Below are positions 25,332 to 32,282 of a stretch of 32,282 nucleotides of DNA, one piece after another; within the stretch, counting starts at the first letter, position 1; each line of letters begins with the position of its first letter. The notes under the pieces were generated by a model that was given only the letters and a program-made list of their open reading frames with translations, made no database searches and was not told the origin of the DNA. The DNA comes from Clostridiales bacterium (GTDB lineage Bacteria; Bacillota; Clostridia; Christensenellales; Pumilibacteraceae), in assembly GCA_015055625.1 (NCBI GenBank), contig SVHU01000001.1, forward strand, positions 1 through 32,282, read 5' to 3'. A program made the translations under genes and the position numbers.

Positions 25332-25359
25332 AAGTAGGTGATTTTACTATCATCTACTT
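25332..25359 (+). promoter_or_regulatory. Hairpin at the 5' end of the rny transcript
   Basis: AAGTAGGTGAT (25332-25342) pairs with ATCATCTACTT (25349-25359), 11 pairs with one G-T, around a six-base loop. It starts about where rny transcription should start. It could be a 5' protective hairpin, a regulatory site, or the recA terminator, although the following T run is broken (ATTTGTTTATT). Confidence 0.5.
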
Positions 25360-25447
25360 ATTTGTTTATTCCTAAGTTTTTAAGGCAAAAAATATAGATT
25401 TAAGCAGATACAACAAAACATATTCAAATTAATAGGAGGATCAAAAA

Positions 25448-27052
25448 ATGTTTACAACAATGTTATCGGCTGTTGATCCTGCGGTTCTTACAGGAATCAT
25501 TACAGGTATTATTGCAATACTTGTAGGTGGAGCTATAGGTTTCTTTGTTGGTAGTTATATCAACAAAAAAAATACCGAAAAAAAGATTGGAGATGCCAAT
25601 CAGTATGCTAACAAATTAATATCCGATGCTAAATCGGAAGCAAAGAATCTCAGGAAAGAGGCTATTTTAGAAGCAAAAGACGAAATTCAAAAAGAAAAAG
25701 CTGAGCTTGATAAAGAGATTAAAGATCGCAGATCTGAAGTTCAGCGTTCTGAGCAGAGAATACAGCAAAAAGAAGAATCTTTAGAAAAGAAAGAAGCTGT
25801 ATTGGATAAAAAAATTGAAACGTTAGAACAACAGAAACTTGAAATTGAGGCGAAAAACAAAGTAATTGATCAAAAAATGCAGGACGTTAGTCTTGCTCAC
25901 GATAAAATGCTTGCCGAAATTGAAAAAGTTTCTCAAATGACGAAAGAAGAAGCAAAAGCTCAGCTTGTTATTGCGATTGAAGACGAAGCTAAAAAAGAGG
26001 CTGTCAAGATTGTTCGTGATATAGAGGCTGAAGCGAAAGAAAATGCAGAAAAGAAAGCAAAGGAAATTATTTCTCTTGCCGTTCAAAGATGTGCTGTTGA
26101 TCAAGCTTCAGAGATTACCGCTTCTGTCGTTGCTTTGCCTAACGACGATATGAAGGGAAGAATTATTGGTAGGGAAGGACGTAACATAAGAGCACTTGAA
26201 AACGCAACGGGAGTTGATTTGATTATTGACGATACTCCTGAAGCAGTTGTTCTTTCGTCTTTTGATCCCGTTAGAAGAGAAATTGCAAGACTATCGCTCG
26301 AGCGTCTTATTTCGGATGGTAGAATTCATGCCTCGCGTATTGAGGAAACCGTTGAAAAGGTTAAGAGAGAGGTTGAAACTACTATTAAAGAAGCGGGTGA
26401 ATCCGCGATGTTTGATGCAGGAGTGTTTGGACTTCATGCCGACCTTGTTAAGCTTATAGGAAGACTTAAATATCGTACAAGCTATGGACAAAACGTTCTT
26501 AACCATTCGTTAGAAGTTTCTTATATTGCAGGTATTATGGCATCAGAGTTGGGTGTAGACGTGGCTTTAGCTAAGCGTGCAGGACTTTTGCATGATATTG
26601 GTAAAGCTGTTGATCATGAGGTAGACGGAACTCACGTTACCATTGGTGCAGACCTTGCTAAGAAGTATAAGGAGAGTAAAGAAGTAATCCATTGTATTGC
26701 CGCTCATCATAACGATATTGAGCCTACAACTGTAGAGGCAATAATTGTTCAGTGTGCCGACGCAATAAGTGGTAGCCGTCCTGGAGCAAGACGAGAATCG
26801 ATTGAAAATTACGTAAAACGTCTTGAAAAACTTGAGGAAATTGCAAACTCTCATAAGGGTGTTGAAAAATCATTTGCTATTCAGGCTGGTCGTGAGATAA
26901 GAATTATGGTTAAACCTGAAGAGGTTGATGATGCAACGACGCTCTTCCTTGCTAAAGAGGTTGCAAAACAAATCGAATCAGAGATGGAATATCCTGGTCA
27001 AATAAAAGTTAATGTAGTGAGGGAAATGAGAAGCGTAGAATACGCTAAGTAG
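25448..27052 (+). CDS. rny: RNase Y, membrane-bound endoribonuclease
   Basis: RNase Y starts mRNA decay in Firmicutes and is the membrane scaffold of the RNA degradosome. The 534-residue product has an N-terminal transmembrane helix (about 13-37), a long Lys/Glu coiled coil (about 45-210), a KH domain with '[15 protein letters not shown]' (about 237-251), and an HD domain with '[12 protein letters not shown]' (H382, D383) plus 'AAHHNDIEP'. Length and order are standard. AGGAGG (25434-25439) is eight bases before the ATG. It has its own promoter and terminator. spoVS, which often follows in spore formers, is absent. Confidence 0.97.
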   Translation: MFTTMLSAVDPAVLTGIITGIIAILVGGAIGFFVGSYINKKNTEKKIGDANQYANKLISDAKSEAKNLRKEAILEAKDEIQKEKAELDKEIKDRRSEVQRSEQRIQQKEESLEKKEAVLDKKIETLEQQKLEIEAKNKVIDQKMQDVSLAHDKMLAEIEKVSQMTKEEAKAQLVIAIEDEAKKEAVKIVRDIEAEAKENAEKKAKEIISLAVQRCAVDQASEITASVVALPNDDMKGRIIGREGRNIRALENATGVDLIIDDTPEAVVLSSFDPVRREIARLSLERLISDGRIHASRIEETVEKVKREVETTIKEAGESAMFDAGVFGLHADLVKLIGRLKYRTSYGQNVLNHSLEVSYIAGIMASELGVDVALAKRAGLLHDIGKAVDHEVDGTHVTIGADLAKKYKESKEVIHCIAAHHNDIEPTTVEAIIVQCADAISGSRPGARRESIENYVKRLEKLEEIANSHKGVEKSFAIQAGREIRIMVKPEEVDDATTLFLAKEVAKQIESEMEYPGQIKVNVVREMRSVEYAK

Positions 27053-27061
27053 TCAGAAATG

Positions 27062-27100
27062 CAGGGTATACAATTGAATAATTTGTATACCCTGTTTTAT
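27062..27100 (+). terminator. Terminator after rny
   Basis: CAGGGTATACAA (27062-27073) pairs perfectly with TTGTATACCCTG (27083-27094), followed by TTTTAT. Confidence 0.9.
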
Positions 27101-27113
27101 AAGAGGGTTAACT

Positions 27114-30100
27114 ATGAAAAAAATTAGAATTGTTTTGTGGACAATAGTGCTTTTATTAATGGTATTTTCGCTTGGTGCTTGTCAACAAACATCATCTAAA
27201 GAAAAACCGAAAGATTATTTGATAGAAGATTTATGTCTGCGTCGCGGGCAGAGTGTAACATTTGTCGATTTGGAAATCCCCGAAGGCGTAACTTTAAGTT
27301 TGAAAGATTCAAGTCAAACTGGAATTATTACTATTTCCAAAGATAAAATTTCAGCAATAAGAACAGGTTCGGTAGAAGTAGAAGCAAGCTCGGGTGATTA
27401 TAAAACCGATTTTACTGTTTATGTCGTTGGTTCTACAAATATGTATGATCCGTCTTTGGTAATGTGTAGGGGTGAAACTGTTGATCTTAATAGTTTCACA
27501 ATGCTTAACGTTTCACCTGTACAAGAAGTCTATGAAATTATTGATGGTAAAGAAAACGTAAATTTGAATGGCGCTCTTTTAACTGCTAATCAAATTGGAA
27601 GCGTAACTTTAAGAGGTTACGTACCTTTTGGAGCGCCCATTGAATTTATTATTACAATTATACCCTCATATACTGTAAAAGCAAACAATTTATCTTTATT
27701 TGAAAATCAGAGCAGAGAAATTATCGCAACGATTAATTCGTCTAGATACAAAGAATTTACTTACGCAGTTATCGAGGGGGAAGAAAACGTTTCGTTACAG
27801 GGTAATACCATAACGGCTAAAAAAGTAGGTTTGTCAAAAATTAGAGTTACCTCTAAAGATTTTCCTGCAAGTTATTGCATTATTAGTGTTAATATTGCTT
27901 ATGCGCCGTATGAAATTGTTTCTGATGACACGATTTATATAGAACGTGATTTTTCTAAAAACATTACGTATTCTTATAAATCATCAAGTCCGTTTTTTAA
28001 TGTAGAGTCAAAAGTATTAAAGAGTGAATTGGTAGCGGGCACTGAGTTTGTCGAGTATGATCCTAATACTATGTGCGTATCTGCAAAAAAGATTGGTGTT
28101 GCAAAAATTAGATTATACGTTGAAAATGAAGAAGAAAAAATTGTTAATGTATCGGTAATTAAGCCGGCTTATGAAATTAACGTAACCTCTGAAATTACTA
28201 TTAACGAGGGCGAATACGGAGCTTTGGATGCTCAAATATCAAATTCAGCAATTACAAAAACAATTGAATATGAAATAATAAGCGGAGATGCTATTGATCT
28301 TCAATCTGATGGAACTATTTTTGCAAAAAAAGCTGGTACGGTTGTTATTAAGTGTTTTATTAAAAACGAAAGATATGCGTTTGTAACCGTAAATGTTGTT
28401 CATGTAAACTATGAAGTGCAAATTCCCGATCCTATTTTATTGTACGTAGGAAGAAGTGAAACAATATCTTATTCAATTACTCCTAAAACAAATAATTATA
28501 CTGTAGAGCTTATTGAGAATAAAAACGAAAGTATTACGTTTGATAAACAATCGTTGACTATTGTTGCAAACACGCCTGGTACTGCAAAAATCAAAATTAC
28601 GCCCATATATTCGCCTGAATGTGCAAAGGTGATTGAAATAACAGTAGAAAATATTCCTTATGACATCTCTCTTACCGTTGAAGGTTTGGAAGTGGATTTT
28701 TCGCAAACATTAGAGTTTATTTTTACTAGTGAGCATAGTGATTTTGATCCAAATAAAGAATATGAAGTAACAATTATATCTGGTGCTGAAAACGTAAAAT
28801 TTGATCCTAAAACTTTATCAATAAAAGGATTAAAAGTTGGAAACGTGCAACTTCTTTGCAAGGTAGAAGACGGAAAGGAAAAAATCTTCACTATTCACGT
28901 AGATCAAAGAGGATATGTTATTGATGTAACTTCATACGTTACGATGAAGATTTTTGAAACCTATCAACTTAATGCTAAAATTATTCCTGATGGCAGAGAT
29001 GAGATCATCAAATATACTGTTAGTGCAGGTAATTGTATTACTGTTGATGATAATGGCGTTATTACAGCAACAGCAGTAGGTATAGCAGAGGTTAAATGTT
29101 ACGTAGAGGGCGGAAGATATGTTACAGTTCTAGTAGATGTTCAAAATATTAATTACATTATAACAGCTAGTAATTTCGAATTGTATGATTCTGAGTCTGC
29201 AGAATTAAAGTATTCTATTTCTCCGGCATCCTCAAAAGTTATAATTGAAGTTGAATCTGGTGAGGATTTAATTGTTTTTGAAAACAACCCATACAGGGTA
29301 ACGGCGCTTATAGAAGGCGAAGTAGTATTTAAGCTATATGCAGAGGTTAATCCTCAAAGTGTAACGTATATGACGCTTATAATCAATCGATTAGTAGAAG
29401 AAGCACCAGAAGGGTATCACAAGCTAAGCGATTATTTATATGTAAGTCATAGACCAGGATATCATACAAGTGAGTTGACGCTTAAGTATTTTACTCCATA
29501 CAATGACGCAACAGTATATTACACAACAAATAAAACGGCAGCTACTGTCAACTCTAATATTTTTACAAGAAGCGATTCTATTAAAATTGCGTTAAACCAA
29601 AGAGGAAATACTTTAGCAACAACACCATTAATGGTATCAGTTATTCCTCATACTGGCGGAAATGCTAACGTACACGGCTCTTACGTAAATAATTACTACA
29701 ATAAGAATAGTTATCCAATGATATCCGTAGGAACTGTTATCAATCTTATAGTAGTACGTAAAGGTGAAATTGTATTTTCTACAACAAATACATATATAGC
29801 GGAAAGTGATAAGCCTGAGTATGGTGATTATCCAATTATATCGCTTTATATGAGTTATGAGGATTGGATTGGATCAGTCGGAGTTCAGGGAATGTACAAC
29901 TCTTATACTCAAGATATAATAAAAAGAGTTAATCTTGAATATTTTGAGAATGGTGATGGATTCTCCGTAAATTCACAAGTTAAGATTGGTGGAGGTTGGT
30001 CTATCGGTTGGCCTCAACGTACAATGCATCTAAACTTCAGTAAAGATGAAAACGGTAACAAGCAAGAATCAATTAAGTTTGAAATGTTTGGAGAAGACAC

Positions 30101-31685
30101 TCTTACTGAGGACGGTGAAGATTTCCTTGATAAATTTACTAGATTCCGTTTGCATAACGGAGGAAGCTGTCATGACGGCGCAAATGGTTCTGCAAACGTT
30201 AACGACGCGCTTATTCATGAACTTTGTAAGAACGTTACAAACGTTTCAACAACCGAATACAGACCTGCAATCGTATATCTTAACGGCGAATACTGGGGTT
30301 ATTACTTGATGCGTGAGCATTATAGTAACGACTTCTATAAGTATAATTATGACGTGCCGGAAAGCGCTGTTCAGTACGTGGATCATCGAGGAGCGCCTCA
30401 AAACAATATATATAATAGATATTATCTTGAAGATGGTGATATAGATACGTTTACGCCCTTCTTAGAAGAAATGTATACATATATCGGACATTCTTCCACA
30501 AAAACTAACGCAGATGGAACTAAAACCGTTGTATCGGCACTCGGCAAAGATTTCCACGACGAGGCGGTTTATAATGAGTTTATAAGCAAGTATATTGACG
30601 TTGATAGCTTTATTGATTACGTTCTTATTGAGGCGTATTGTGACAACTGGGACTGTATGACCAATGGTAATAACTATCGTATGTGGCGTGTTGATCCTAC
30701 CAATCCCAAGGTTGATCCTACAAACCCATATTGTGATGGTAAACTAAGATTTTCCTTGCACGATCTTGACATGGCATTATCGCAAGCGTATAACGCTAAC
30801 AACCGATTAGTATCCGTAGCTAACGCATCAAAGTATATTAAGAGTACTCAGGGTGGATCATATCAGGTTAACGATCTTCTCGCAGCTCTTATGAAATCCG
30901 ATTTGTTTAGAGCGCGTTTGTTGGAAAGATTAGAATACATCGCAAAAACAGTATTTGAGCCAACTAGAGTTGCTAAAAAGCTTGATGAAATGCATGCCGA
31001 ACTTGCACCGATTTATGATGATTCAAAGGCTAGATGGTGTTGGAACATGACATTAACTACGATAAGAAGCAGGATGAATAGCATACTTTCGTTCTTAACT
31101 AATAGATATAATTGGTTTAAGTCCACTCTTGAGGCAGATTTTGCAACTTACGTTGGAGGGGTCGCAGGCGGACTTCCTGAGTCGGAAGATGAGAATATTA
31201 CTGGGGTAACGTATGTGGCTAAAAATTATGATGATGGCAATGGTTCTATTAGTGCAAATCGAGTTATAATTAACAAAATGCCAGACGGAACGGCTATGAG
31301 TATGACTGATTTTGATATGACATTTACGTCTATTGCAGGAGCTGTTGCATCGTATGGTGGCGAGCAAATTCATATGAAGTTTATTTACGGTACTGCTAAT
31401 TTTGTTGTTCGTGTTAACACTGGCACAAATGTTTTGCTAGTAAGTAAAATTTTGAACGGTCCTTCGGTTTCAGGTATGGAGAAACTAAAAACAGGATTTC
31501 AAAAATGGCGTGTGGAAAAGCGAGGCACTGTAATGAAAATTTGGATAGATGGCACTTTAGTAATGAATTTTGAGTTAATAAATACTAATGGTGTGGCAAT
31601 TACGCAACCTATCACTCAAATTGATTTCTATCAACATAGAATGAATAGAACAATACGTAATTTCTATCTCAAAAAATATGCTTAA
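27114..31685 (+). CDS. Large cell-surface lipoprotein with Ig-like repeats and a CotH-kinase-like domain
   Basis: The 1523-residue product begins with a lipoprotein signal and lipobox 'LGAC' (Cys23), so it should be anchored outside the membrane. Residues about 34-760 hold roughly nine repeats of about 80 residues with a bacterial Ig-like (BIG2-type) pattern: 'Y.I........L..G....L......' then 'V.I..G...V....G.A.I'. About 770-890 resembles a chitobiase-type C-terminal domain ('TLKYFTPYNDATVYYTTN'). About 905-1300 matches the CotH kinase family: 'RLHNGGS', 'VNDALIHELCKN', 'YLNGEYWGYYLMREH', 'FIDYVLIEAY..NWD' and 'FSLHDLDMALS' with the metal-binding Asp. About 1355-1523 looks like a concanavalin/LamG-type lectin fold. 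Substrate is unknown. GAGGG (27103-27107) precedes the ATG; the gene stands alone. Confidence 0.8.
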   Translation: MKKIRIVLWTIVLLLMVFSLGACQQTSSKEKPKDYLIEDLCLRRGQSVTFVDLEIPEGVTLSLKDSSQTGIITISKDKISAIRTGSVEVEASSGDYKTDFTVYVVGSTNMYDPSLVMCRGETVDLNSFTMLNVSPVQEVYEIIDGKENVNLNGALLTANQIGSVTLRGYVPFGAPIEFIITIIPSYTVKANNLSLFENQSREIIATINSSRYKEFTYAVIEGEENVSLQGNTITAKKVGLSKIRVTSKDFPASYCIISVNIAYAPYEIVSDDTIYIERDFSKNITYSYKSSSPFFNVESKVLKSELVAGTEFVEYDPNTMCVSAKKIGVAKIRLYVENEEEKIVNVSVIKPAYEINVTSEITINEGEYGALDAQISNSAITKTIEYEIISGDAIDLQSDGTIFAKKAGTVVIKCFIKNERYAFVTVNVVHVNYEVQIPDPILLYVGRSETISYSITPKTNNYTVELIENKNESITFDKQSLTIVANTPGTAKIKITPIYSPECAKVIEITVENIPYDISLTVEGLEVDFSQTLEFIFTSEHSDFDPNKEYEVTIISGAENVKFDPKTLSIKGLKVGNVQLLCKVEDGKEKIFTIHVDQRGYVIDVTSYVTMKIFETYQLNAKIIPDGRDEIIKYTVSAGNCITVDDNGVITATAVGIAEVKCYVEGGRYVTVLVDVQNINYIITASNFELYDSESAELKYSISPASSKVIIEVESGEDLIVFENNPYRVTALIEGEVVFKLYAEVNPQSVTYMTLIINRLVEEAPEGYHKLSDYLYVSHRPGYHTSELTLKYFTPYNDATVYYTTNKTAATVNSNIFTRSDSIKIALNQRGNTLATTPLMVSVIPHTGGNANVHGSYVNNYYNKNSYPMISVGTVINLIVVRKGEIVFSTTNTYIAESDKPEYGDYPIISLYMSYEDWIGSVGVQGMYNSYTQDIIKRVNLEYFENGDGFSVNSQVKIGGGWSIGWPQRTMHLNFSKDENGNKQESIKFEMFGEDTLTEDGEDFLDKFTRFRLHNGGSCHDGANGSANVNDALIHELCKNVTNVSTTEYRPAIVYLNGEYWGYYLMREHYSNDFYKYNYDVPESAVQYVDHRGAPQNNIYNRYYLEDGDIDTFTPFLEEMYTYIGHSSTKTNADGTKTVVSALGKDFHDEAVYNEFISKYIDVDSFIDYVLIEAYCDNWDCMTNGNNYRMWRVDPTNPKVDPTNPYCDGKLRFSLHDLDMALSQAYNANNRLVSVANASKYIKSTQGGSYQVNDLLAALMKSDLFRARLLERLEYIAKTVFEPTRVAKKLDEMHAELAPIYDDSKARWCWNMTLTTIRSRMNSILSFLTNRYNWFKSTLEADFATYVGGVAGGLPESEDENITGVTYVAKNYDDGNGSISANRVIINKMPDGTAMSMTDFDMTFTSIAGAVASYGGEQIHMKFIYGTANFVVRVNTGTNVLLVSKILNGPSVSGMEKLKTGFQKWRVEKRGTVMKIWIDGTLVMNFELINTNGVAITQPITQIDFYQHRMNRTIRNFYLKKYA

Positions 31686-31696
31686 ATGATAATTAG

Positions 31697-31740
31697 TTAA
31701 CGGGAAGCATTAAATATGTTTCCCGTTAATACTTTTTTAT
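31697..31740 (+). terminator. Terminator after the CotH lipoprotein gene
   Basis: TTAACGGGAA (31697-31706) pairs with TTCCCGTTAA (31720-31729), followed by TACTTTTTTAT. Confidence 0.88.
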
Positions 31741-31769
31741 AAATTTTGCATATTTTACCCCATAATCGT

Positions 31770-31798
31770 TTGACTATTTTCTGATTTTAGATTATAAT
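31770..31798 (+). promoter_or_regulatory. Strong promoter of tRNA-Trp
   Basis: TTGACT (31770-31775) and TATAAT (31793-31798) are separated by 17 bases and end 11 bases before the tRNA. Confidence 0.85.
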
Positions 31799-31809
31799 AT
31801 GTATGCTCT

Positions 31810-31884
31810 AGGGGAGTGGCTCAACGGTAGAGTAGCGGTCTCCAAAACCGTAGGTTGCGTGTTCGAATCGCGTCTCCCCTGCCA
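31810..31884 (+). tRNA. tRNA-Trp (CCA)
   Basis: The 75-nt sequence folds as a tRNA: acceptor AGGGGAG / CTCCCCT, D arm around CTCAACGGTAGAG, anticodon stem GCGGT/ACCGT with loop CTCCAAA (anticodon CCA), T arm GCGTG-TTCGAAT-CGCGT, discriminator G and an encoded CCA end. Confidence 0.97.
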
Positions 31885-31885
31885 T

Positions 31886-31919
31886 AAAAACCATACCATC
31901 AAACGATGGTATGGTTTTT
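31886..31919 (+). terminator. Terminator of tRNA-Trp, also the first hairpin of the 150-bp repeat
   Basis: A perfect 15-bp stem (31886-31900 with 31905-31919, core CCATACCATC / GATGGTATGG) has loop AAAC and ends in TTTTT. The same hairpin recurs in shorter form (12 bp) at 32039 and 32189 as part of the tandem repeat. Confidence 0.85.
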
Positions 31920-32282
31920 ATCGTAGCGGGAGTAAAGGCAGAGAACGATGTTTTTACGGAGTAAAAAATCGTTCGCGGATACGGAGTATCCCAAAGGTCG
32001 AAGACCGCTATCGCACAGGAATAAAATGAATGCTGAGTAACCATACCATCAAACGATGGTATGGTTTTTATCGTAGTGGGAGCAAAGACAGAGAACGATG
32101 TTTTTACGGAGTAAAAAATCGTTCGCGGATACGGAGTATCCCAAAGGTCGAAGACCGCTATCGCACAGGAATAAAATGAATGCTGAGTAACCATACCATC
32201 AAACGATGGTATGGTTTTTATCGTAGTGGGAGCAAAGACAGAGAACGATGTTTTTACGGAGTAAAAAATCGTTCGCGGATAC
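31889..32282 (+). repeat. 150-bp tandem repeat array rich in hairpins, running off the window
   Basis: Units start at 31889, 32039 and 32189, a period of exactly 150 bp; the third is cut by the window end after 94 bases. Units 2 and 3 are identical where both are visible; unit 1 differs at three bases (31927, 31933, 31939). Each unit has four hairpins; in unit 1: the terminator hairpin, 31944-31973 (AACGAT/ATCGTT plus TTTTTAC/GTAAAAA, loop GGA), 31977-31991 (GGATAC/GTATCC, loop GGA) and 31996-32006 (GGTC/GACC, loop GAA). There is no gene in it that can be supported. Confidence 0.92.

Noticed and set aside
31808..32194. Minus-strand open frame of 128 residues with a 50-residue repeat
   Set aside because: It stays open only because the DNA repeat period (150 bp) is a multiple of three; it runs through the tRNA-Trp gene and the terminator hairpins, has no ribosome site and resembles no protein family.
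31889..32282. CRISPR-like array
   Set aside because: The repeat unit is 150 bp and units are contiguous without unique spacers; no cas gene is near.

Overview
The window is low-GC DNA with the gene content and gene order of a Clostridia-type Firmicute, probably an uncultivated gut or anaerobic lineage. The evidence is the conserved order rpsO-pnp-ylxY-M16 peptidase and ftsK/spoIIIE-rimO-pgsA-recA-rny, a yajC/secD/secF/recJ/rel/hemZ block, strong Shine-Dalgarno sites and short U-tract terminators. A YtxC-like protein, a YlxY-like protein and an FtsK/SpoIIIE translocase hint at a spore-forming ancestry. This is inference; no sporulation gene in the window is decisive. Exact taxonomy cannot be read from the sequence.

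Layout. (1) 1-1400: the 3' end of an AraC-type regulator converges on a minus-strand GH28-like beta-helix protein. A pair of direct repeats 21 bp apart lies just upstream of that gene and could be the regulator's operator. (2) 1527-1783: tRNA-Cys and tRNA-Val on the minus strand with their own promoter and terminator. (3) 1946-6813: YtxC-like protein, yajC, a TIGR04086-type membrane protein, then secD-secF from a strong promoter. (4) 6834-13413: recJ, bifunctional (p)ppGpp enzyme rel, an MBL-fold hydrolase and a HemZ-like radical SAM protein, tightly packed as an operon. (5) 13426-18183: rpsO with a structured leader, pnp with a two-hairpin leader, ylxY and an M16 peptidase. (6) 18184-18357: a 174-bp MITE-like insertion flanked by 8-bp direct repeats, sitting exactly at the stop codon of the M16 gene. 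(7) 18560-27052: ftsK/spoIIIE, rimO, pgsA and recA in one packed run, then rny from its own promoter. (8) 27114-31685: a 1523-residue lipoprotein with about nine Ig-like repeats, a CotH-kinase-like domain and a C-terminal lectin-like domain. (9) 31770-32282: tRNA-Trp, whose terminator hairpin begins an exact 150-bp tandem repeat that runs off the end of the window.

Most of the window is housekeeping: protein export (YajC-SecDF), DNA repair and recombination (RecJ, RecA), stringent response (Rel), RNA turnover (PNPase, RNase Y), ribosome (S15, RimO), phospholipid synthesis (PgsA) and chromosome translocation (FtsK). No defence system, prophage or CRISPR array was found. The least-explained parts are the 150-bp hairpin array, the MITE, the leader RNAs of rpsO and pnp, a motif repeated in the FtsK linker, and the CotH lipoprotein.
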